Virus record (IMG/VR): IMGVR_UViG_3300030012_001970
Span: 1-33,700 of that record
Reading direction: 5' to 3' (one strand)
Source: a virus
Length of the DNA: 33,700 nt
The notes under the pieces were generated by a model. The model was not told where the DNA came from. It worked only from the letters and a program-made list of their open reading frames with translations, and ran no database searches. This document shows positions 1 through 5,825 of this stretch, in pieces. Positions within the stretch are counted from its first letter, which is position 1, and each line of letters opens with the position of its first letter. The position numbers and the translations under genes are program-made.

Positions 1-147
1 ATAGGTTCAATCAGCAAACATGAATGTGTTGTTGATGTGGCTTGGGTAGAGGAACTACTCAAAGAAGTCAAGCGACTGCGTGAAGGTATTAAGGCATACT
101 TGAACTTAGATATAGAAACACACGAATTGAAGGAGATGATTGAATGA
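1..147 (+). CDS. C-terminal fragment of an unrecognised protein
   Basis: An open frame runs from the first base of the window to a TGA at 145-147 and encodes the last 48 residues of a protein that begins upstream. The visible part is charged and probably helical (Glu/Lys-rich, with WVEELLKEVKRLREG near the middle). Its stop overlaps the ATG of the next gene as ATGA, the coupling pattern used throughout this operon, which supports it being real. Function unknown. Confidence 0.6.
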   Translation: MGSISKHECVVDVAWVEELLKEVKRLREGIKAYLNLDIETHELKEMIE

Positions 148-413
148 AGCCCGGAGTAAGAGCGAGATACAACACCAAGTTTAAAGCACGAAAGAAGCAC
201 GCCGATGCGGGACTATACCGCAAGAAGGGACAAATGAAAGTTGCTTACGCAGTTATGTGGGAAGGAAAAGACGATGACAATGGTGGTTTAATCTATGGAA
301 TTGAATACATGAATGGTGAAGAAGTTTCCGATGTTGAGTGGTTTAAGACGAGTGATGAAAGAGATGCCGAACTTAAACAATACATATCCGATTTGAAGGA
401 GTTGATTGAATGA
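144..413 (+). CDS. small basic hypothetical protein
   Basis: This encodes 89 residues. The N-terminal third is strongly basic (many Arg and Lys between residues 6 and 31) and the C-terminal half is acidic. No family is recognised. The ATG overlaps the upstream stop (ATGA) and the stop overlaps the next ATG at 410 (ATGA again), so it sits in a translationally coupled operon. An upstream GGAG (132-135) is a reasonable ribosome binding site. The basic N-terminus would suit nucleic-acid binding, but that is only a guess. Confidence 0.7.
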   Translation: MKPGVRARYNTKFKARKKHADAGLYRKKGQMKVAYAVMWEGKDDDNGGLIYGIEYMNGEEVSDVEWFKTSDERDAELKQYISDLKELIE

Positions 414-967
414 ACATCTTCGTCCTTGACCGAACCCCGTGGAAGTCAGCACAGATGATGTGCGACAAGCACATCCCTAAGATGATCGTGGAGTCAGCAC
501 AGATGATGGCCTCGGCCCTCATCAGACACGGCGCACAACCGGAGGATATGCCCACCACAAAAAGCGGCACGCCATACAGGGGAGGCTACCATCATCATCC
601 CTGCACGGTTTGGGCTGGTGACACAAGAAACAATTTCCTATGGCTCGCAAGTCACGCCGAGGCATTGTTGTCAGAATATTTTTATCGTTTTAGTAAAAAG
701 AAACACGCTTGCGAAGATCCAATCATGCACATGAAAAAAATGTATGAGATAATACCAAGAGGTAAGACAACGGCATTCGCACAGGCCATGCCCGACGACT
801 TCAAGCACGAAAATGCCGTGACCGCATACCGTCAATACTACCACAGCAAGGACTTCGCTAAGTGGGAGAAGGGTGTGTCTCCGCCGTGGTGGTGGGGCGA
901 GCCTGTTTACGCTTGCGTAGCAGAAGGTATAACACTAAATACTAACGTCAAGGAGATGAGAGTATGA
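410..967 (+). CDS. conserved viral protein of unknown function, His/Trp-rich
   Basis: This 185-residue protein begins MNIFVLDRTPWKSAQMMCDK and continues with a KHIPKMIVESAQ helix. Other marked segments are a HHHPCTVWAGDTRNNFLWL block near residues 60-80, a SHAEALLSEYFYRF helix, and a C-terminal KWEKGVSPPWWWGE segment. I recognise the opening pattern (aspartate, then CDKH, K-hydrophobic-E) from uncharacterised proteins common in marine phage genomes; I know of no established function. The conserved His, Cys, Trp and Asp residues look like an enzyme active site or metal site, which is inference. It is coupled by ATGA overlaps on both sides. Confidence 0.75.
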   Translation: MNIFVLDRTPWKSAQMMCDKHIPKMIVESAQMMASALIRHGAQPEDMPTTKSGTPYRGGYHHHPCTVWAGDTRNNFLWLASHAEALLSEYFYRFSKKKHACEDPIMHMKKMYEIIPRGKTTAFAQAMPDDFKHENAVTAYRQYYHSKDFAKWEKGVSPPWWWGEPVYACVAEGITLNTNVKEMRV

Positions 968-1179
968 GCGAAGGAACCATACAAGAAATTGAAAGACTTT
1001 TCAATGATGATGATGAAGAAGAAGTATGCGAACATGAGTGGGAGGTTGACCGAGTGACCGATTGGGGTATGATGGGTAGCAACGTAGTCCATGTGTGTGT
1101 TGATATATACTGCCCTAAGTGTGAAACCTATGCTAACACAGATGGCTCATGGGAATTCAGCGACGATGAGGTTATGTGA
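964..1179 (+). CDS. small acidic zinc-ribbon-like protein
   Basis: This encodes 71 residues. An acidic run (NDDDEEEVCEHEW) near the N-terminus is followed by Cys/His positions: C-x-H at about 22-24, then CVDIYCPKC around residues 46-54. The spacing suggests a small zinc-binding fold. It is one of several Cys-rich mini-proteins in this window. The start codon overlaps the previous stop (ATGA) and the stop is TGATG-coupled to the next gene. Possible roles include transcription modulation or host take-over; nothing in the sequence decides this. Confidence 0.65.
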   Translation: MSEGTIQEIERLFNDDDEEEVCEHEWEVDRVTDWGMMGSNVVHVCVDIYCPKCETYANTDGSWEFSDDEVM

Positions 1180-1403
1180 TGGCAAGAAAACAATGGGCTG
1201 ACATACTTTACAATTACGTCAAAAGTAATCAAGGGTGTAGCACCCGCGAAGTCTACGAATACTGCTATGACAATTGGCCGAAGACCACGCCAATGAGAAC
1301 GTCCATCGGCACGTTGCTCTCACAGGACAAGAGAGTTCGCAATGTCAACAGGGGCAAAAAAAATTCACAAGCAGAATGGACGCTTGCGAGACAAGAAGCA
1401 TAA
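1179..1403 (+). CDS. winged-helix mini-protein
   Basis: This encodes 74 residues from the ATG at 1179, which overlaps the previous TGA by one base (TGATG); a GTG three bases earlier is also possible. The pattern is a first helix (WADILYNYVKSNQG), STREVYEYC as the second helix, a recognition-like helix (MRTSIGTLLSQDKRV) and a short beta wing ending in EWTLARQ. Proteins at 3114, 4544, 7147 and 9675 share the same order, so this belongs to a winged-helix set probably made for DNA binding. The assignment rests on pattern, not on a profile match. Confidence 0.65.
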   Translation: MARKQWADILYNYVKSNQGCSTREVYEYCYDNWPKTTPMRTSIGTLLSQDKRVRNVNRGKKNSQAEWTLARQEA

Positions 1404-1404
1404 G

Positions 1405-1418
1405 ATTAAATACATAGT
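1405..1418 (+). promoter_or_regulatory. TATA-like promoter before the 1434 gene
   Basis: The motif ATTAAATACATAGT resembles the recurring element TTTATAGCCGTAGT of this window. TAAATAC starts exactly 27 nt before the ATG at 1434, and a GGAGG (1422-1426) ribosome binding site lies between. The same TAAATAC plus 27 nt spacing occurs before the gene at 2344. Confidence 0.45.
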
Positions 1419-1433
1419 AGTGGAGGACATAAC

Positions 1434-1784
1434 ATGATAGGCAGCACATACTTGAACAAGCACAACGGAAAGACGATTGAGATTGAGGATAAGATAGTCA
1501 CCGATACAGGCAACATTCTGTATTACGGTGTGGACATATCCAACGGTCATGGTGATTACTATACCGCTAGAAATCTTGAGGATCATTGGATCGGCAACGC
1601 CGAGGGTGAAAGCCGAGAGATGACTACTAAGGAGATAGAGATCCAATACTTAGCCGAATTTTATCAGTGGATGATTGAGAAGGACGTTGACATTTGCAAG
1701 GAGTTTGACGATCATATACGCAGATCATCCTTTAGGCTATGGGATGATACACGCGGATTTAGCGACATCGGGAAGGGTGTTTGA
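1434..1784 (+). CDS. hypothetical acidic protein
   Basis: This encodes 116 residues starting MIGSTYLNKHNGKTIEIED. The N-terminal 55 residues look beta-rich, like a small barrel (repeated K-x-I-E-I-E, ILYYGVDI, GDYYTARNLEDHW). The C-terminal half is helical and acidic. No family is recognised. It has its own promoter-like motif and a clear GGAGG ribosome binding site 7 nt before the ATG, so it may start a transcription unit. The next gene starts directly after its stop. Confidence 0.7.
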   Translation: MIGSTYLNKHNGKTIEIEDKIVTDTGNILYYGVDISNGHGDYYTARNLEDHWIGNAEGESREMTTKEIEIQYLAEFYQWMIEKDVDICKEFDDHIRRSSFRLWDDTRGFSDIGKGV

Positions 1785-1946
1785 ATGACCAATATATGTG
1801 TATTTTGCGCGAAAGAGTATTCCGGCCACGGAAACAACGCCATGCCTGTCACATCCGGGCGGTGTTGTGACAAGTGCAACATAGACGTAATCTTGGCCCG
1901 AATGAGTCTCATACAGGACAGCGACTTCATGGTGGCGTTAGAATGA
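1785..1946 (+). CDS. small zinc-finger protein (CxxC...CCxxC)
   Basis: This is an open frame of 53 residues starting on the base after the upstream stop. It begins MTNICVFCAKEYSG and contains C-V-F-C at residues 5-8 and C-C-D-K-C at about 29-33, a typical spacing for a four-Cys zinc ribbon, followed by a helix (VILARMSLIQDSDF). It ends by ATGA-type overlap with the next gene. Together, the coupling on both sides and the Cys spacing make it credible despite its size. Confidence 0.65.
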   Translation: MTNICVFCAKEYSGHGNNAMPVTSGRCCDKCNIDVILARMSLIQDSDFMVALE

Positions 1947-2125
1947 AAGGGCCATACAGAACCTCAAGCGGCATAACTTATCTTGAGCCTAAAAATATCG
2001 CTGCCTTGGTCTTCGATCCACAACATGACAACACACACATACACCTTTGTTCCGGCACTATCTTTACGCTAAAACAAAGTCAGTCTGAGTTTCAATCTCT
2101 ACGCAAGGAGTTGACCGGGCGATGA
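1943..2125 (+). CDS. small hypothetical protein
   Basis: This encodes 60 residues from the ATG at 1943, which overlaps the upstream stop as ATGA; the frame stays open further upstream, but that part would lie inside the zinc-finger gene. The sequence is predicted beta-rich (ITYLEPKNIAALVFD, THIHLCSGTIFTL). No family is recognised. It is coupled to the next gene by an ATGA overlap. Confidence 0.6.
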   Translation: MKGPYRTSSGITYLEPKNIAALVFDPQHDNTHIHLCSGTIFTLKQSQSEFQSLRKELTGR

Positions 2126-2319
2126 GAGACTACCGCCTCGCTACTTTCATGGTAATTATAAGTCTGTTGTCATTTACGATCTACTACATAATGAGGGTGA
2201 CAACGGTAGCAGCCCCATGCGAAGGCATTCAAGCCAAGCACGTATTCATGTCACACGTCAATGTGGCTTTCATAGCCCTGCTCTTACCGACGCTTGCGAA
2301 GCGGGTTCGTAATGACTAA
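2122..2319 (+). CDS. small membrane protein with two predicted transmembrane segments
   Basis: This encodes 65 residues. There are two hydrophobic stretches: residues about 6-25 (LATFMVIISLLSFTIYYI) and about 46-58 (VNVAFIALLLPTL). A short loop with one Cys lies between them, and the ends are basic. This could be a holin-like or membrane-remodelling protein, but hydropathy alone cannot show it. It is the last gene before a TATA-like motif at 2316. Confidence 0.6.
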   Translation: MRDYRLATFMVIISLLSFTIYYIMRVTTVAAPCEGIQAKHVFMSHVNVAFIALLLPTLAKRVRND

Positions 2320-2328
2320 ATACTAAGG
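2316..2328 (+). promoter_or_regulatory. TATA-like promoter before the 2344 gene
   Basis: CTAAATACTAAGG overlaps the end of the membrane-protein gene. TAAATAC begins 27 nt before the ATG at 2344, the same spacing as at 1434. The ribosome binding site GAGG (2333-2336) lies 7 nt before the ATG. Confidence 0.4.
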
Positions 2329-2343
2329 ACAAGAGGACAGAAC

Positions 2344-2472
2344 ATGACATATGAGATACAAAAACTAAGAGAGCAAATATTTTTCTTGATAGGCTACTCC
2401 GGCTTAGGTGACAATGAAGAACGGTGGGCGAAATACGCTGACGAGTATGAATGGTTGGTGAGGCCTAAATGA
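2344..2472 (+). CDS. 42-residue hypothetical protein
   Basis: This short open frame begins MTYEIQKLREQIFFLIGY and ends in EYEWLVRPK. It has a GAGG ribosome binding site, a TATA-like motif at the proper distance, and an ATGA overlap with the next gene at 2469. The product is a small helical protein rich in aromatic residues. Function unknown. Confidence 0.55.
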   Translation: MTYEIQKLREQIFFLIGYSGLGDNEERWAKYADEYEWLVRPK

Positions 2473-2768
2473 CCGACAGATTCACCAACGTAAGGCACGC
2501 CGAGTTTGAACTACTTATGAACATCTTGAGAAAAGTGGACATACAAGAGTGGGCGGAGGCTGGTGTTCCCGGCATCCGATCACCTAGAGATGCAGACGAC
2601 TTCATAGCACTAAAAAGAGCAAGAACCGCCGCACAAAACGTAAGGGCTGTGATCCTCAACATGGCATCCAAAAGGGTAAAGAACCTACCAAGAGGTCATG
2701 ACTATGAGGGATGGCAGATGGGCGACGACTTGATACCACCTGCACACAAGGAGTGGGATGACGAATGA
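2469..2768 (+). CDS. hypothetical helical protein
   Basis: This encodes 99 residues, mostly helical by composition (FELLMNILRKVDIQEWAEAG; DFIALKRARTAAQNVRAVIL), with a charged C-terminus. No motif is recognised. ATGA overlaps with both neighbours place it in one translational unit with the gene that follows, which resembles a nucleotide-metabolism protein. Confidence 0.65.
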   Translation: MTDRFTNVRHAEFELLMNILRKVDIQEWAEAGVPGIRSPRDADDFIALKRARTAAQNVRAVILNMASKRVKNLPRGHDYEGWQMGDDLIPPAHKEWDDE

Positions 2769-3076
2769 AGAAGGACATTATCAGCACACTAGGAAATGCA
2801 GCATTCATTGATGATTGTCAAAAGGTAGCGAATGAGGTTGTCGAACTATTACGGGAAAAGAACCTGTCATACGGAAACAGTCTTCAGAATCCTATCGGCA
2901 TCTTCGCCAAGGGCGATGACCGCACAAGAACAATAAGGGTAAGAATAGATGACAAACTAGCAAGGTTCGCCCGTGGTAATATGTCCTTTGAGTCTGAGGA
3001 AGACACGATCAAGGACTTGCTCGGCTATTTGATACCACTACTCGTAATCATGCGACAGGACGCTAGTGAGGCATAA
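2765..3076 (+). CDS. Nmad1/DUF1599-like or MazG-like small protein
   Basis: This 103-residue protein has the segment REKNLSYGNSLQNPIGIF, then VRIDDKLARFARG, then an acidic EEDTIKDLLGYLIPLL helix. The order (K-x2-SYGNS, later R-I-DDKL-x-R, then DL-GYL) matches my memory of the DUF1599 family, called nucleotide-modification-associated domain 1, which is found in phages and is related in style to all-helical MazG-type NTP pyrophosphatases. If right, it would act on modified or non-canonical nucleotides. No DNA-modification enzyme is visible nearby, so the link to base modification stays open. Confidence 0.5.
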   Translation: MKKDIISTLGNAAFIDDCQKVANEVVELLREKNLSYGNSLQNPIGIFAKGDDRTRTIRVRIDDKLARFARGNMSFESEEDTIKDLLGYLIPLLVIMRQDASEA

Positions 3077-3085
3077 TACAACACC

Positions 3086-3096
3086 TTATATATTAG
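3086..3096 (+). promoter_or_regulatory. TATA box before the 3114 operon
   Basis: TTATATATTAG sits in a 37-nt gap; its first base is 28 nt before the ATG at 3114. It is followed by GAGGT (3103-3107), 6 nt before the ATG. Confidence 0.5.
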
Positions 3097-3113
3097 CAGA
3101 ATGAGGTTTGGTT

Positions 3114-3359
3114 ATGGCAAGAAACAGCAGAAAGAAGGCAGCGATAATCAACGTGCTGCGAGCATCATCCAAGCCTATGACGGCACAGCAGATATTTGAC
3201 AAAGTGAGCATGAAGCATTCGATCAAAAATGCACGTCATATTAGCGTAATAATACGTGGCATGAAGAATGTCAAGAAGATGATTACGACGGCTTACTCAA
3301 TCAGCAACCAATACCCCGTCAACGCCTACTTCTATGACGATGAGGGGGCCGAGGTATGA
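3114..3359 (+). CDS. winged-helix mini-protein
   Basis: This encodes 81 residues from the ATG at 3114. An in-frame TTG at 3108 is less likely because GAGGT at 3103-3107 is correctly spaced only for the ATG. After a basic start (ARNSRKKAAIINVLRA) comes KPMTAQQIFDKVSM, then a recognition-type helix (NARHISVIIRGMKNVKK) and a beta wing (YPVNAYFYD). This matches the winged-helix layout of its relatives in this window. It leads a short operon and could be a local regulator; that is inference. Confidence 0.65.
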   Translation: MARNSRKKAAIINVLRASSKPMTAQQIFDKVSMKHSIKNARHISVIIRGMKNVKKMITTAYSISNQYPVNAYFYDDEGAEV

Positions 3360-3538
3360 CCGAGTGTGCGAAGTGCGTCGAGTATAGGGAGTTGATTGAC
3401 GGCATGAGAAAATACATGAGCGTAGGATCATACGCACAAAACACACCCAAGAAGGTGCTAAACGACTTCAAGATGGTGATGAGCAAGGCAAACAAAGTTT
3501 CAAGAGAAAGATACGAAAAAGGTGAAAAGAATGAGTGA
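3356..3538 (+). CDS. small helical protein with an N-terminal CxxC
   Basis: This encodes 60 residues that begin MTECAKCVEYRELIDGM and end in a charged helix. The single CxxC could form half of a shared zinc site or a redox pair. It is coupled to the upstream winged-helix gene by an ATGA overlap and overlaps the next gene by 8 nt. Function unknown. Confidence 0.55.
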   Translation: MTECAKCVEYRELIDGMRKYMSVGSYAQNTPKKVLNDFKMVMSKANKVSRERYEKGEKNE

Positions 3539-4334
3539 TATAGAAATGAGAGTAAAACAAAGGAACTTAGCATTGAATGATTACATCGTCCTAAAGTTGG
3601 ACGACATGGAGATACTACACGCAAGTCCTGTCCGTAGAGTGGACGGTGAAGTTAGAAAGCAGCCGGAGGTTGACATACAGTGTGGAGACTACGGGCTTCA
3701 CATATTGAATAGATCCGTTCTTTTCCGGTTCTTGAAGTCCATCGACTCGGACTTGAAGTATGTGGATTTCACCCGTTTCCTAGATCACTTTGACCTTAAA
3801 ACTATGATCGAGGATTTCATTGAGAGCGCACCGGGTATGTCCATACCTGTATGGACATTAGGCGATGAGATCACCGCCATTGACGATGGCGCATGGCAGA
3901 CAAACAGCAAATATCTACTGACTATCCACGATGAATTGTTTGAGTATTATTATCCTCATAATGTTTACATCAGCACTGTTGACATGGGAACACACAAGAG
4001 GCCAGCCATCTGTATCGAGCGTGAGTCTCGTATCGTTGAGGTTGTCTGTGATCAGCAGAAGACACATATTACTTTGAGGATAAAAGCAGGTGAGGGTTTC
4101 GTGCAGCCAATGAAAACTACGACGTTGCACGGATGGATTCATTTGCTAGAGTCTGAATTACTTTACGATGAGATTGATTCGGGGCTAGAGTATTCTGTGT
4201 TTACGAAAGCGCACGCTCAAGCCCGTCTTGATGGCAATAAAGTCAAGTCACCATCGAGAGGTAGGGCCAATACAATACCATTCTACCCGCGCAACAAGAT
4301 CGAGCGAGAGGATTATTTTTTATTGTCTCAGTGA
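3531..4334 (+). CDS. hypothetical 267-residue protein
   Basis: The start is taken as the ATG at 3531 because AGGTGA (3520-3525) lies 5 nt upstream; an in-frame GTG at 3522 would add three residues. The protein alternates beta strands and short helices, with acidic patches, and shows no Walker, zinc or nuclease motif that I can name. Late segments are rich in strands (RIVEVVCDQQKTHITLRIKA) and the C-terminus is basic (SPSRGRANTIPFYPRNK). It is the last gene before the only long non-coding gap of the window. Confidence 0.65.
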   Translation: MSDIEMRVKQRNLALNDYIVLKLDDMEILHASPVRRVDGEVRKQPEVDIQCGDYGLHILNRSVLFRFLKSIDSDLKYVDFTRFLDHFDLKTMIEDFIESAPGMSIPVWTLGDEITAIDDGAWQTNSKYLLTIHDELFEYYYPHNVYISTVDMGTHKRPAICIERESRIVEVVCDQQKTHITLRIKAGEGFVQPMKTTTLHGWIHLLESELLYDEIDSGLEYSVFTKAHAQARLDGNKVKSPSRGRANTIPFYPRNKIEREDYFLLSQ

Positions 4335-4340
4335 TGCACT

Positions 4341-4488
4341 AAAAAAATAAACCGACGTGCTGCGAGCCTATTTGCTAATTCTTTTATTTCCCTAATAGTG
4401 TTTTAGATAGTAAGGTAAGTATCTTAACCACCTTTGAGGAAATAAAATAAATAAGATACTTTAGAGCAGCGATGCGATTTATTTTTTT
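4341..4488. repeat. 148-nt imperfect inverted repeat in the main AT-rich gap (candidate origin or regulatory element)
   Basis: The gap 4335-4543 has no gene. The arms 4341-4391 and 4438-4488 are reverse complements without any gap at 34 of 51 positions by my count. The perfect blocks are AAAAAAATAAA against TTTATTTTTTT (4341-4351/4478-4488), GCTGC against GCAGC (4359-4363/4466-4470), and TTTTATTTCC against GGAAATAAAA (4382-4391/4438-4447). The centre lies at 4414.5. The element separates the small-gene block from the block that opens with replication genes, as an origin or a bidirectional transcription switch might. The T-runs at both ends could also act as archaeal transcription terminators. 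Confidence 0.7.
4417..4461. repeat. second, off-centre inverted repeat AAGTATCTTA / TAAGATACTT
   Basis: AAGTATCTTA at 4417-4426 is the exact reverse complement of TAAGATACTT at 4452-4461, with a 25-nt spacer. It does not share the centre of the larger 148-nt repeat, so the two pairings compete. It may be a protein-binding pair of half-sites or an alternative hairpin. The left arm also sits in a local hairpin-like stretch, GGTAAGTATCTTAACC (4414-4429). Confidence 0.55.
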
Positions 4489-4513
4489 GACGGTTGCGTG
4501 GCAAAAATAAAAA

Positions 4514-4527
4514 TTAATAAGCGTAGT
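4514..4527 (+). promoter_or_regulatory. TATA-like promoter before the helicase operon
   Basis: TTAATAAGCGTAGT matches the recurring TTTATAGCCGTAGT element well. Its first base is 30 nt before the ATG at 4544. No ribosome binding site is visible, so a leaderless transcript is likely. Confidence 0.5.
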
Positions 4528-4543
4528 AAGACGAGTGTATGGT

Positions 4544-5035
4544 ATGAGTAAGAGAAGTGACTATCACCAAGCAAGAAATAAAACCCCGGTCAAGTATGTG
4601 TGGGACTATCTCGTTGAGAATGGCCCCGCTACTATGTCCGAGATACGTGAGTATCTGTTGAACAGGGAGTCTGTATCGGGTAGGCACAGGAAAGGTATAT
4701 GGAACGGCATGACATCACAAAGTATAACGGGTATAGTAAGTAAGAATCCTTACTACTTCTACCAAGGCACTGACGATGAAAAGGTAAGAATCACATACTT
4801 CACCGAGAACTCAACCAGCAGCACGCCGATGACGGTGTGGCACGCACGACCCATCGAGGATATTGTAAAGAGAATAGTAGGATCGGGTAGACCCCTTGCC
4901 AAGTTCCCGTCATTCTTCCGTGAAGAAGTTTACAAGGCATACCCCGACTGCCCTAAGAATTGGCAAGCACGGGGCGAGCATCCGTTTTGGAACACCGTTC
5001 AAAAGATTCGCAGGGAGGTATTGTTATCGAAATAG
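4544..5035 (+). CDS. winged-helix protein, first gene of the helicase operon
   Basis: This encodes 163 residues from the ATG at 4544, preferred over the GTG at 4535 because the TATA-like motif lies 30 nt upstream of the ATG. Residues about 15-75 show the winged-helix layout shared with other proteins here: VKYVWDYLVENG, TMSEIREYLLN, a SQSITGIVSKNPYYFYQG recognition helix and a wing. The C-terminal half (from about residue 95) is a further helical domain (IEDIVKRIVGSGRPL; FREEVYKAYPDCPKNW). Its place next to the inverted-repeat gap makes it a candidate for the protein that binds that element; this is inference. Confidence 0.65.
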   Translation: MSKRSDYHQARNKTPVKYVWDYLVENGPATMSEIREYLLNRESVSGRHRKGIWNGMTSQSITGIVSKNPYYFYQGTDDEKVRITYFTENSTSSTPMTVWHARPIEDIVKRIVGSGRPLAKFPSFFREEVYKAYPDCPKNWQARGEHPFWNTVQKIRREVLLSK

Positions 5036-5040
5036 TAAAT

Positions 5041-5823
5041 ATGGGAGATACGGACATAGTGTGGACAAAAAAGCCCACTCATGAACCTACTACTCTTGTC
5101 ACATTCTACCAAGGAGAGCGAGGCTTTGCCTCTTTTGTCGCTGGTATGGGACTTATCGGTGACGAGGAACCCGTCGCAAAAATCTTCAGCAAACTACATT
5201 CTGTAGACCCGATGAACGCATTCCCCGATCCTACATTCCCCGAATGGCGTTTGTATGAAAGAAGAAACGATGAAGGGCGACGTTATTTTATCTTAAGACT
5301 ATGCCACACCTACGTCTTAGGCGCAAACATGACGAAGGCATGGCTCTACAATTATCCCGTCTTTAGGGACATAACCATGCACCTTGCGTCCTACGGTGTG
5401 GACGAATCATTGTATCTGACCTCTCACATGATGGGTAATTATCCGGCAGCAGAACAGGCTTACATTCCCGACGACCATATTGTTATCTTCGATTATCTCA
5501 ACCCCGAAGAAGATGCTTACTTAACAGATGGCACGCGCATAGAAAAAGATATGTTGATACCTCCGCCATGCTGGATGTTCACCAATATCTTTGGGAACTT
5601 TAACCACAATGTTATTAAGGGTAATTGGATCGCTATTTGTTCGCATGATGAGAATGTGTTCGTCAATGAAAAGGGTGCTGATATGCTAATCAATTTCATA
5701 TCTGACGTTCATTTGCTCGGAGTCAACCACGCCAAGATAGGAGAGATATACGAAATGATTACGCAGGTCGAACATATGGGGGAGACTACTGACTTGAAAA
5801 CATTACTTGATGGAGGATTCTAG
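5041..5823 (+). CDS. PAC2-like (proteasome-assembly-chaperone family) protein
   Basis: This encodes 260 residues from the ATG at 5041. The frame is open further upstream, and a strong GGGAGGT at 5013-5019 raises the possibility of a non-ATG start (ATT or ATC) around 5020-5026. The layout resembles the PAC2 fold: an N-terminal G-F-x-S-F helix (GERGFASFVAGMGLIGDE), strands with ILRLCHTYVLG, a helix ending in ASYGVDESLYLTSHMMG, then IPPPCWMFTN, and a C-terminal GADMLINFISDVHLLGVNH plus IGEIYEMITQVEHM. In cellular archaea, PAC2 proteins are linked to proteasome assembly. The viral role is unknown, though its place just before the helicase suggests an early function. This is pattern recognition only. 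Confidence 0.45.
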   Translation: MGDTDIVWTKKPTHEPTTLVTFYQGERGFASFVAGMGLIGDEEPVAKIFSKLHSVDPMNAFPDPTFPEWRLYERRNDEGRRYFILRLCHTYVLGANMTKAWLYNYPVFRDITMHLASYGVDESLYLTSHMMGNYPAAEQAYIPDDHIVIFDYLNPEEDAYLTDGTRIEKDMLIPPPCWMFTNIFGNFNHNVIKGNWIAICSHDENVFVNEKGADMLINFISDVHLLGVNHAKIGEIYEMITQVEHMGETTDLKTLLDGGF

Positions 5824-5825
5824 GC

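Noticed and set aside
4341-4488. Simple rho-independent terminator
   Set aside because: The pairing arms are too long and the loop too wide for a classic hairpin terminator. T-runs could still end transcription, so this is kept only as an alternative within the repeat entry.
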